A stretch of 64,000 bases of DNA from Ascidia mentula (Eukaryota > Chordata > Ascidiacea > Phlebobranchia > Ascidiidae): NCBI GenBank assembly GCA_947561715.1, contig OX387199.1:6577001-6641000 (forward strand). Direction: 5' to 3'. The position numbers and the translations under genes were made by a program. Positions 52,987-64,000 of the stretch are shown in pieces (position 1 is the stretch's first letter; each line of letters opens with the position of its first letter). The notes below the pieces were generated by a model. It worked only from the letters and a program-made list of their open reading frames with translations. It did not search any database and was not told the DNA's origin.

Positions 52987-54038
52987 GGTTTTGCTCACAA
53001 TGCAAACGAGCTCTGCGCTGCCACGTCGTGATTAGTGTTTATCTTTGGCCAATTACATCGATATTGGGTTGTTAATGACTTTCCATGTTCATGACTTATC
53101 GTGTCAAAGAGTATGTTGCTCGATTCCGGACGGCGTGCAATAAAGATAAATTTTCTCATGAAGTATATTGCAACAATTACTAGGTATTTGATTGTACTGC
53201 AACCAATACATAGCGTAGATCTGATACTACCAACTCAATAGAAACGCAAAAACGCACTATATTTTAGAATTTGTACAATTCGAGTATGTTTGACCAACTC
53301 ATGCAGTTAACCGAGTTCCAACAGGCTGAATATACAATTGAATTTTATCACATAACATAAACCGTGGAGCATGTAGCTTCATAGGCAGCATGTCTTGTTA
53401 GTTTATAAAAAACTGTTTATAAAAACGTAATGTTAAATTGAAACACTGCCGGGGGTGCGCTGCTGCAAAAAGTCCTGGGGCGCTAATATAGAGATAATGC
53501 AACAACAGTTACTATTTGTTTTGTTTTGGAGTCAAATATTACATTTTCTGCGACGATAGGTATGTTGTTTGACCTGCGACAAGACTGAGGTTTTGAACAA
53601 TTTGTTGTTCAAACAATTTACTAAAATTTATTATTTGGTGAAAACTTCGTTTTTCTTTTTAGTGAACCTTTCAACCAATGCACTAAAGTATTTATTCAAC
53701 CAATTGTTAATTCACCCAAATACCTTAAAAATATTTTGTTCTGAAATTCTCTACTTAACGTTTTTTTCTGCTTGAAAAAAAAAATAATTGAATTTAGGTA
53801 AGATTGCCTTTATATTTTGCCCAAGCGCTTAGGGATTGTTGGTCATTTACCCAACCACCTTGTTATAATAATATCCAATTTCGTTGGCAGTATACGCATA
53901 TATTCATTGTACAATAATATACAAAGGCATGGAAAAGAATACAAATTTCAGCAAAGGTCCATGTGTTCGACAACAGGAAATAAACATTCTTGTGAAAAGT
54001 TTAGCCAGGAAAGGAATTCCGTCCACGAAGGTTCCAAG
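52987..54038. other. Intergenic region G7/G6
   Basis: Close copy of 3363-4418 (long spacer type), with the G7 3' flank and G6 5' flank. No gene seen. Confidence 0.5.
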
Positions 54039-57000
54039 TTACTCATTGTCAATGCAGAGTGGGATTTCTTCACGTGCTACATTCAATGACATCGACGGTC
54101 TGTAACCAAAATTATTCAAAAATCGACATCTGCCTTTTGGTAATCCACCCACATATTTGTGTTGGAAACTTACTTTCTCATTTGTTTTCGTTGACGTCTG
54201 ATGACGAAGAACATCAGAAGAAACACAGTAACCACACATACGGTCACAAGAACAGCGATCACGGGGTTTATCATTTTCCTACAGCTGTTGTATCCATCAC
54301 CGGTGTAACCCTCGCTGTAAAGAATATTTATGCCTATATGGCAATCTTTGAAGCGTGATTCAAATTAAAGAAAAAACAATTTGTTAGGAATATAAACAAA
54401 AGAATGCAACTCATTGTGGTGAATTTGCAGTCGCAATCCGATGCGTTACACCACGACCGAACAACTGATTGGAACTAATATTGCTGCTCTCGATGTGGCG
54501 AAATCATGAAAAAAACAATATACAGCCAGCTATAATGCCAAGCTAGATTGCCTTTGGTTTCGGCATTTTGATGCAACGTTGCATCAATGTGTTTGTGCAA
54601 GTAGCTGTTTTCAAACAGAATTGTGATCAATTTACATTTTTGCGGGCACTATATCAAAGTGTGGATGGGATGGTTGAAAATAGCAGAAGACATCCATTGA
54701 CTTTAAAGAAACTGCTCGATGTCGTTTATGTTCTTCATATGTCATGCACAGAAAATCTAACGAAATAGTTCTGAAACTTACTCGCAAGAGCAATCATAAC
54801 CTAGTTCGGGTGCTGGCCTGTCTTTGCACTTTGCAGCCGTAGCGCATTTAGCTGTACATCCGAGACAGGCGTTGTAGTCTTTGCAGCCGGTCCCGCCAAT
54901 GAATTGATCCACACCGTCACCACTGTAGCCGGGTTTGCAGGTGCAGTTTAAAATAGAACGATCTTTGCTGAGAACCTCACAAGAAGCATGTGGATCGCAG
55001 TGACGTTCTTTCACAGTTTCGTCGACTGGACAAGGATCCCAATCTAAACAGAATGATTATGTTGAATCTAATTCAGGTAATCTTTTTGCGGAAATAATAT
55101 AAAATAGAATACACAAACCCCAAATGCATCGAGAACCTAATGCAAAAAGTAAGACAGGGGTCTCAATGCAAAAACGTTTTGCCAAATGAGTTACATACGT
55201 GTACAGTACTTATGTAGTCTCCAAGAAAAGGATATCACTAACTAGTAGCGGGTATTTATTGGCCTGCCCTTTATCGCTGTGATGATTGCTTGTTTTGTTA
55301 TAACCTTTAGAATATAATTCTCAAACCTTCAAAGAAGTATTCCAAGTAAGCGGGGGTTCCATAGTTTTGGCACCAGTGGTCGTTCCCTATACACACTTTA
55401 TTCAGGTTTATGTACGCAACCACGGAGAACAAGTATGTGACATTCGGAGGTAGTTTTTGATACGTGAAGTTGAACAAAGTTTCTCCGTCTTGCGCTTCGA
55501 TCTTCGGAAGTGAAAGGGATGTTTAACATGACGAAGTTAAAATGTTTTGCAGTGCTGCTGCATTATTTTTAATGATGCATCTACGTGCTCTTCTCTTCGA
55601 TGTTGACAATTATTTTAGCTGACGTAAATGACCGAACTTATATTCTAAGATCGATAAGGTTTACTTTAATTTATTTAGAATTAAGTGGAAAAAAAATTTC
55701 GAATTTGAGTGCAGATTTCATCTTGTCACGGCGCTGTGTGTACTTACTAACATTGGTCTTGAGTATGTATCATCCATTAAGTAGCGCAAGCGATACTCAG
55801 GAGGTAAACTGTTGGTGATAACATCGAGAAGGTGAGGTGCTTTCCACTGTAAGACTACAGTTATTGTATGGTCTATGTAGTTGCGGTACCAATCGACCAC
55901 AGTGAAGTTTAGTGGTGGCCCCGAAGACGAAGTCAAGTCTAAATTACAAATGTATTGAATGTGGTCCGCGTTCTTTGTGGTAAAACAAATGTAGACATGG
56001 TAGACGTTGGTCATATTATTGAATATTTAAAGGTAATTAAAATTACCAGTAAGCCTTTTTGTGCTCCAGTTTTGAAAATATCATTACAAGATACAATTTG
56101 GTCTTGAAAATATAAATCCTTGCAGCCTGGACAAGAAATGTACACTCACTACTCTGTACTTGTTCACGGCGACAATACTCGGAAGCTGCTTGCTCGTCGA
56201 CAGGATGCTTGTTGATGAGGTGATAGCCACAATACAGATACACGTCATGGCCATAATTCCTGTCTACGCCAATTATACATCGGCCTCTATAAGCCATAAT
56301 GTGGAATGTGTAGGAGCGACCGAACCGGATGGGAAACGTGATACTTGTTTGATTCTAAAAACAACCGTAAAATGTTTAGAATCAACGTGAGTCCAAGGCA
56401 GCACCTTTTTGAGGATGTTTATGTCAATTTTGTAGTTTTTTGGGGCAATTTTTTTTTTCGCTGGGTGGAAGGAAATTTTTAAGTAACTACAATTCAACAT
56501 TTGGACGTTCTTATACCTTCATGATTGTTTTAATCTGTCCCATTGGACAGGGCCGGTCCACTTCGTCCAATGCAGTAACGCAACTTTCCGAGCTTGTGCA
56601 GTTCCTCGCATCCTCTGCTTCGCAAGGGTATTTGCACTCCACAAGTTCTCCTTCAACGTTTGTGACCCACATTTTCATGCCGATCAACGCTTGGCAGTAT
56701 TCATCCTTCTCATAATTGTTTTCTGTTAAAAAATATGGTTGTAGAAATCATCTCGTGATTTTATAATCAAAGGCTCTCTGCTTTGTCGTTTATGCGCACT
56801 TTCCGCAGCACTTTGTATAGATCTAACGATCTAAGTCACTGTTTCTTAACCTTTTTTGGAACACGAACCCCTAAAACATTCTTTGAAAAGCCATGGCCCC
56901 TTTGCAAGAAACACATTGCAAATGTCGAAAAATTAAAATTCGTGGACAGCGAAACCGCTTACGGACAGAGGAAAATACGTGGATTTTCGGAATAATTGTA

Positions 57001-60000
57001 TTTCGTTTCATGGACCCCTTAATGCATCTTCTCGGACCCCTTGGGGGTTCATGGACCCCAGGTTAAGAACCCCTGATCTAAGTAATTCAATGCGAATCAA
57101 GTTCAAGTGACTAATTTCCACTTAAGCGTAAGCAAGTGCTACATTATGCATGACAAAATCTTGTTTCATATGTTGTAATGTGTCTTGAAATATTCTTTGT
57201 TTTAAATTTTGATTCGAGGTACTTGCCGTAGGCCAACGTATGGTCGTCACTGTCAAAAAAGCAATACATGAATCCGTCGTGATCGTCTCCTAAAACAAAT
57301 CGATGTTTAAGCGATGGAGCTAATAATGATTTTTAGTGAGCGCAGACAGGGCCACTGTTTCCGCAAAACACCGTTCTGAAAAATTTTTTTTTTGCAGTTT
57401 GCAATAAGATGAAAAGTCTACAATAAGACGTGTGCTGAGTTAAATGAAAATCTTTGAAACAACTCTGTGTAAGACTCTCTTGACACCTTCGCAGAGAATG
57501 CACAACAACATTACCCACATATGATCAGCATCTGTCTGCAGCTTATACACAATTAACTCTACCCACCCTTTACTGTCCAGTTGTAAGTAACGCTTAGTTT
57601 TGCGGTGGAGTGGTTTGTATGATCGGAAAGGTGAAGATTAGGGCAATAGAATGTCTCGACAACCATCAATTCATCATTCTGTATACTGGGACTTTGGCAA
57701 CCGACTCCCCCAATGGATCGGTCAATCCCATCACCGCTGTAGCCAGGTTTACAGGTGCAGTTTATTCGTGAACGATCTTTGCTGAGGATCTCACAAAACG
57801 AATGCGGATCGCAATGACGTTCTATCACTTCTCTGTCTATTGGGCAGGGATTCCAATCTGTGGAAAAGTAAGCGAATGAAGATGTCATCATACCAGAATA
57901 GAAAAGACGACTTTCTACAGCAATTACACCAGAGCCACCGCCACAAGCACAGAAACCTTATGTTAGTCAGTTGTGTTTGTGATTTATTTTAAATTCTTTC
58001 ATAATTCTAATTGAATTTAATCATTCAAGGTGCTTCTAAGCTAAGCCAATCTCTGCACAAACCTTCGAAGAATTCTTCTATTTCTGCCGCAGTTCCAAAG
58101 TTTTCGCAAGTCTCTCCACCAGGACAGGTCTTATCATTAAGATTCGTGTAAGCGAATGCCTTAAACACGTACGTTTTATTCGGGCGTAGCCCACTGTAAG
58201 TGTACGTGAACACATCTTGACCAGGAAGTGGTATCACCTTTAACGAAATGAGGAAACATTTGTTGGTGTGCTATGTCAGAAACGACATTCAAATACAACG
58301 GGATCGAACGGCCTGCACGTTTATATTTAACATGCCAAATATATTAACATTGTAATAGAATACATGCAGTAGGGCAAAGAAGCACTACAGCATTAGGGGA
58401 TGTTGTGGTCACACTATATGCGAACCATTGCGGTCTCATTGCATATAAGCACAACTAACAATCAACTCATGCTTTAAATCCTGAAGGACTTCTACACATG
58501 GATTTTACCTCAACTGCCTTTGAGTGAAAGCCGGTTTGATTCACGTACAACACCAAGTATTTGTCAGGCAAGCGGTTTTCAATGTTGTCTACGACATGAG
58601 GTGCTTGCCATTGTAACATCGCCGTTATTGTGTGGTCCTTGTGATTTTGGAATGCTTCGAGCATTGTGAAGTTGATTGGTGGTCCCGATGACGATGTCAA
58701 GTCTGGGTTAAGAGTTTAATTTTTGCATCACGGACCATTTTCTTAATTCGTTTCAGATGTATTGAACACATTACAATAGCGTGAAGCAAGCCAAAGTTTA
58801 ATGAATTTTTTTTTGCATTTTGGCATCTTTAGAACCCGCAAAAGCGGATTTCATTCACAAATAATATGAGACACAAACTCTGAAACTACACTGTGTCGTT
58901 TACTGGTGCAAAATTCTTCTCTTGTCATCGCTGTTATAACATGCACTTTACCAAACATTTCAAAACCAAAGAAATTTCCAACAATACAACTCACTACTGA
59001 GTACTTGTTCACTGCGACAATACTTGTAAGCTGCTTGCTCGTCTACCGGATGCTTGTTGATGAGGTGATAGCCACAGAATAGGTAGATGTCGCTGCTATG
59101 TTGAGCTTTACCAAAAATTCGTCTTCCGCGGTACCCGAAAATGTTAAAATAATACGAACGACCGAATCGGATAGGAAACGTGATGTTGGTTTGGTTCTGT
59201 AATCAGCAATCATTTGGGGTCAAATAAACTTACACAAACAATTAGTTGGTTTTGATTTGTAATTCGTGTTTTGCACGTTTTCTCAAAGTAGGCTGTAGAA
59301 TATGGACTATACCATCTAAAACAGCATGCAAATAAAGAATATATTTTCAAATTATATTCATTTCTGGTGGAAACCAGCACGCGTGCCATTTTTGAAGCAA
59401 AGGCGTGCCAAATTTGGTGGTTAACCAAAACCGATGTAACTTCCGCGAAAAATAAGACGAATCCAACGTTGCATTTGTCGTTGACCACTCTATATGTGGA
59501 AATCATGAGTATTGTCTGATTTCAGTACCGTCCTGTCTGGCAGGATGGTTGGTCATATATCCGGAAATTATTATTGGGGCATTTGGTGAGTACTAGCATT
59601 GCTCATGTAATCGAAAATACCTTCATTATGGCCTTTATTTGTCCCATTGGACAGGGCTGATCAACATAAGCGGCTGTAACGCAGATTTCTTCACTTTTGC
59701 AACCCTGTAGATCAACTGACTCACACGGGTAGGAACACTCCACATAATCCCCATTAACGTTCGTCACCCACATTTTCATGCCTATCATGGATTGGCAGTA
59801 GTGGTCGTGGAGGTCGTAGTAATAATCCGAGCCTGCGACAGATTGATAAACTAAACACAATATGTAACAAACTGTTATTGGCAGACTATTTCGAATGGTT
59901 TTGTGGCATACGAGTCTTCCTCAAGATCTTTTATCAATAAAGATTCAAACTGACCAACTTGATGTCTTATTTCGATATTTGAATTTGATTGTTAGTTCTC

Positions 60001-61314
60001 AAAAGTTTGTGTTTTTAAACCACACGAAACGTGTTCACTCTGTGCTGTACAGTAAGCCATTCTCTAATTTGATGTAGATATACTCGCCTTTGGCTGAAAT
60101 GTGGTTGTCCCGGTCGATAAAACAGTACATAAAACCATCGTAATCCTCATCTAAAAACCAAAATACTCAAATCTTTCGGTATTTGAAACAACACTTAATA
60201 CTTAATTGCACAGAAAACACTTAACTTTCACTTTGCCCAGTTTGAAATAACTGTATATAATTTTTTTTGCGTTAAATTCCTATGACTTTGAAAAACTTCG
60301 TATGCAGCATGTCGTGTTTGTTTATTTGTACTCAAAAGACTGTGATTCCTATTTACTTTCCACTGTCCAGTTGAAGGTGACGCTGAGTTTAACGGTCGAG
60401 AGGTTTTTGTTACTGGGAAGGTACAGTTCAGGGTAATGGGATATCTGGATTTTCTTCAAGTCTCCAGCCCCTGTTGGTATAACACTAAGATTAAAGCATA
60501 TCATATAATTACTACCTCACCTATTCTTGATATACCGACCATTGCAAATATCAGCAAACATTCTACAGGTGCAATTTTTTACCCATTCGCATACTATTAG
60601 ACCTTATATTCTTTGAAAGCAATCTTTGTTTTCTCACTATTTGGTGCACCATTAGTTTTGAGTAAACTTCTTATCCCAGAAATACGTCATTCATGTAGTT
60701 TGCGGCTTTATTTTAATAGAAAACCAAAGGCTAAGATTTGTTAGATTAAACGAACATCCAACTTCAATACAAGTTATGACATATATTTTACAGTTGACTT
60801 ACGATCTTCATTTGAACAATTGTTTGCAGTCCGTTGTGCCTCGGACGTGGCCACTAGTAAAATGCAGAAACAGCTGAACGTGGAATGTTTCCACATCATG
60901 TATTAAACTACATCTGTGGTTGCTGCAAAAAGTGTTTTTTGTCTCTTTCAACAGAATTTCCTCACGTATATTATTAGTTGTACAAGGATTAAAGCTTGAC
61001 AACTTACGGATTTAGCATTATTGCATATCTACTGAGCAGAGACATTAGAGACAAATCACTCAGCTATAGGTTGCAGCCGGAAGAATGCTTACAAGCTTAC
61101 GTGCTGCGCCATTCCTAACTAATACGTTTTGAAGTACAACATTATATGAAAACGGTTACTAAGCCATGCAGGGAAACAGCTATCACTTGTATATTAGTCT
61201 GCGGTGGCGCTTCTAACTGGAAATGTGTCTTTTTTCGTCTCACTGTACCGAAACCGCAACGGAGTGCAGCCAACGCTACTCGTACCTGGAACTGAGGAAA
61301 TGGCAAAATACCAT
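54039..61314 (-). CDS. G7: kinase-less transmembrane EGF/FN3 receptor, most divergent copy
   Basis: Complete 17-exon gene of about 884 residues. Exons: 61314-61286, 60873-60803, 60470-60357, 60150-60088, 59832-59621, 59196-58995, 58702-58509, 58237-58063, 57857-57567, 57289-57227, 56722-56517, 56354-56150, 55938-55748, 55501-55327, 55043-54782, 54314-54174 and 54099-54039. Order: signal peptide (MVFCHFLSSS plus exon 2), module I/FN3, EGF, module II/FN3, two EGFs, transmembrane helix, basic RRQRKQMRK, short tail ending LCIDNE. All phases agree. The membrane-proximal EGF has an extra cysteine (NACLGCTAKC, codon 54856-54858). The FN3-II half differs more than in other copies (FTVVDWYRNYIDH). Intron 10 carries a hAT-type MITE, and intron 13 is unlike the other genes. 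A candidate AATAAA is at 53627-53632. Confidence 0.88.
56837..57075. mobile_element. hAT-type non-autonomous element (MITE) in G7 intron 10
   Basis: A 239-base insertion flanked by a perfect 8-base target duplication ATCTAAGT (56829-56836 and 57076-57083). The ends are imperfect inverted repeats: CACTGTTTCTTAACC on the left, and CAGGGGTTCTTAACC as the reverse complement of the right end. An 8-base duplication with CAG-like termini is the hallmark of hAT transposons. The other genes keep the empty site (GATCTAAGTAATTC, for example near 20440 and 28600), which proves insertion. It has no coding capacity. Confidence 0.9.
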
Positions 61315-62338
61315 GGTTTTGCTCACAATGCAAACGAGCTCTGCGCTGCCACGTCGTGATTAGTGTTTATCTTTGACCATTTACATCGATGTTGGATTGT
61401 TAATGACTTTCCCTGTTCATGACTTATCGTGTCAAAGGGTATGTTGCTTGATTCCGAACGAAGTGCAACAAAGACAAATTGTCTCATGAAGTATATTGAA
61501 ACAATAACTAGGTATTTGATTGTACTGCAACCAATACATAGCGTAGATCTGATACTACCAACTCAATAAAAATGCAAAAACGCATTATGATTTAGAATGT
61601 GTATAATTCGAGTATGTTTGACAAACTCATGCAATTAAACGAGTTCCAACAGGCTGAATATACAATTGAATTTTATCACATAACATAAACAGTGGAGCAT
61701 GTAGCTTCATAGGCAGCATGTCTTGTTAGTTAGCTTATAAAAACGTAATGTTAAATTGAAACACTGCCGGGGGATGCACTGCTGCAAAAATTCTTGGGGC
61801 ACTAACATAGAGATAATGCATGAACAGTTACTATTTCTTTTTGTTTTCGAGTCAAATATTACATTTTGTGCGACGATAGGTATGTTGTTTGACCTGCAAC
61901 AAAACTGAGGTTTTGAACAATTTTTTGTTGAAACAGTTTTCTAAAATTTATTGTTTGGTGAACCTTTCAACCAATGCAATAGAGTATTTATTCAACCAAT
62001 TGTTAATTCAACCAATTACCTAAAAACAGTAGGTTCTGAAATTATCTACTTAACGTTTTTTTTTCTGCGTGAAAGAAAAAGTAATTTAATTTAGGTAAGA
62101 TTGCCTTTATATTTTGCACAAGCGCTTAGGGTATCGTTGGTTATTTACCCAACCACATTGTTATAATAATATCCAATTTCGTTGGCAGTATACGCATAGA
62201 TTCATCATACAATAATAAACAAAGGCATGGAAGAGAATACAACTTTCAGCAAAGGTCCATGTGTTCGACAACAGGAAAAAAACACATCCTTGTGAAAAGT
62301 TTATTCAGGAATGGAATTCCATCCACTGAGGTTGCAAG
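61315..62338. other. Intergenic region G8/G7
   Basis: Spacer of the long type, with a candidate G8 polyadenylation signal at 61947-61952 and the G7 5' flank. No gene seen. Confidence 0.5.
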
Positions 62339-64000
62339 TTACTCATTGTCAATGCAGAGTGGGATTTCTTCACGTGCTACATTCAATGACATCGACGGTC
62401 TGTAAACAAAATTATTCAAAAATCGACTTCTGCCTTTTGGTAAACCACCCACATATTTGTGTTGGAAACTTACATTCTCATTCGTTCTCGTCGACGTCTG
62501 ATGACGAAGAACATAAGAAGACACACAGTAACCACACATACGGTCACAAGAACAGCGATCACGGGGTTTATCATTTTCCTACAGCTGTTGTATCCATCAC
62601 CGGTGTAACCCTCGCTGTAAAGAATATTTATGCTTATATGGCAATCTTTGAAGCGTTATTTAGTATTCAAATTGAAAACAAAACAATTTGTTAGGAATAT
62701 AAACAAAAGAGCGGCCTTGAATGCAACTCATTGTGGTGAATTTGCATCAAAGTGTATATGGGATGGTTTTAAATATGTCATCCACACTGCTAATATAGCA
62801 GACGACATCCTTTGGCTTTATAGAAACTGCTCGATGTCGTTTATGTTCTTAATATGTCATGCACAGAAAAGCTAACGAAAGCTAACTTACTCGCAAGAGC
62901 AATCATAACCTAGTTCGGGTGCTGGCCTGTCTTTGCATATTGCAGTCGTGGCACATTTAGCTGTAGATCCGTGACAGGCGTTGTAGTCTTTGCAGCCGGT
63001 CCCGCCAATGAACTGATCCACCCCGTCACCACTGTATCCGGGTTTGCAGGTGCAGTTCAAAATAGAACGATCGTTGCTGAGAACCTCACAATATGCATGC
63101 GGATCGCAGTGACGTTCTTTCACAGTTTCGTCGACGGGACAGGGGTCCCAATCTAAACACAATGATTTGATTGAAGTTTTTCCAGATCATTTTGCGGCTG
63201 AAATACATAAAGCAGAGTTCAAGAACCACCAAATGCATCGGGAACCTAATGCAAAATCAAGAAACGAGCCTTAAAAACAAGAACGTTTTTCCAAGTGCAA
63301 TATCAAAATGTAATCTTTGCGACACAGATATCACAAAACTATTATTAAGATGGTATTCTTTAGCTATGGCCTTTTATTGCTATAATGATTATTTGTTACA
63401 TATTTCCTTCTGATATCATATATTGTAAAACTTTTGAAACGTAAATCGTGATTAGAAATGATTTGTTAAATCTTTAGAATCGAATTCTCAAACCTTCAAA
63501 GAAGTATTCAAAGTATGCGGGGGATCCATAGTTTTGGCACCAGTGGTCGTTCCCTACACAAACTTTATCCAGGTTTATGTACGCAGTCACGAGGAACAAG
63601 TATGTGGCATTCGAAGGTAGTTTTTGATACCTGAAGTTGAACAAAGTTTCTCCGTCCTGCGCTTCGATCTTTCGAAGTGAAACAGATGTAAGAAATTGGT
63701 CGGTTTCACCACGACGAGGTTAAATGTTACGTGTACGAATAAATGTACTATTTTCACAAATGCATCTTGTATTTCAACTTGTATTCTAAGATCGATACGG
63801 TTTACTGTAATTAATGAAGTATTCAATGGAAAAACACTTTCGGCATTGAATGATTTCTTAGGTTGTCGTGTGTATACTTACTACCATTGGTCTTGAGTAT
63901 GCGTCATCCACTATGTAGCGCAAACGATACTCAGGAGGTAAACTGTTGGTAATAACATCGAGAATGTGAGGTGCTGTCCACTGCAAGACTACAGTTATTG
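62339..64000 (-). CDS. G8: kinase-less transmembrane EGF/FN3 receptor, 3' part only
   Basis: The 5' end lies beyond the right edge. Visible exons are 13 (64000-63882, cut by the edge), 14 (63668-63494), 15 (63152-62891), 16 (62614-62474) and 17 (62399-62339). They encode the end of FN3-II, two EGF domains with all twelve cysteines, the transmembrane helix and the short tail (MRIPSMSL ... CIDNE, stop). No kinase exons follow. The next gene, G7, starts at 61314. The sequence is almost identical to the 3' end of G5 (33784-35600), including the I at the tail junction. A candidate AATAAA is at 61947-61952. Confidence 0.87.

Larger units (their letters stand above)
42370..61314 (-). repeat. Higher-order tandem repeat: kinase gene plus kinase-less genes, about 28-29 kb period
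   Basis: Matching landmarks recur at a nearly constant distance: kinase stop codons 13246 and 42370 (29124 apart); start codons 11483 and 40607 (29124), 24798 and 52986 (28188), 32910 and 61314 (28404); stop codons 33784 and 62339 (28555). The visible pattern, left to right, is one kinase gene every third gene. The interval given here is only an example unit region; the repeat covers the whole window. Confidence 0.75.

Noticed and set aside
52814-53005. 63-codon minus-strand frame repeated at the 5' end of every gene
   Set aside because: It overlaps the real start exon in another frame and runs through its splice donor. Joining the 29-base exon to exon 2 gives a proper signal peptide in the right phase.
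1-64000. Prokaryotic features such as operons, CRISPR arrays or ribosome binding sites
   Set aside because: Spliced exons, receptor kinases and EGF/FN3 domains show animal DNA. The repeats are long gene-sized tandem units, not short spaced repeats.

Overview
This is eukaryotic, intron-rich, AT-rich DNA. Every convincing gene lies on the minus strand, with canonical GT-AG (and some GC-AG) introns of mostly 200-600 bases. I reconstructed gene models by hand from splice sites, codon phase and comparison between the repeated copies. The window is one head-to-tail tandem array of eight paralogous cell-surface receptor genes, here called G1 to G8 from left to right. Transcription runs right to left. 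Compact introns, AT-rich DNA and an EGF/fibronectin-III receptor tyrosine kinase suggest a marine invertebrate animal such as a tunicate, but the sequence alone does not prove the species.

Each standard gene has 17 coding exons: a 29-base start exon and a second exon that together make a signal peptide; a module of a cysteine-rich segment plus a fibronectin-III (FN3) domain (exons 3-8); an EGF domain joined to a second copy of the same module (exons 9-14); two EGF domains (exons 15-16); a transmembrane helix (exon 16); and a tail. G2 (4419-11483), G5 (33784-40607), G7 (54039-61314) and G8 (62339 to beyond the right edge) end in a 19- or 20-residue tail encoded by exon 17. They have no kinase. 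G1 (left edge to 3362) shows only exons 1-8.

G3 (13246-24798) is a full receptor tyrosine kinase of about 1262 residues. In it the transmembrane exon splices, in matching phase, past a decayed exon 17 to a juxtamembrane exon and six kinase exons. G6 (42370-52986) has the same kinase layout but carries three small frame-breaking indels. G4 (25671-32910) has lost the transmembrane exon cleanly and in frame, so it would predict a secreted ectodomain, but it also has a broken splice acceptor and a 4-base insertion at exon 6.

Kinase genes recur every third gene, with a higher-order period of about 28-29 kb. Kinase and kinase-less genes share both flanks of a roughly 5.1 kb (G3) or 4.2 kb (G6) kinase cassette, so one class arose from the other by gain or loss of that block. 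The array therefore encodes three forms of one ectodomain: signalling receptor, membrane receptor with a short tail, and possibly soluble receptor. That is the layout expected of a receptor/decoy or diversified recognition family. Ligand and function are unknown. Three young mobile elements sit in introns: a hAT-type MITE in G7, a TIR element in G3 and a foldback element in G4.
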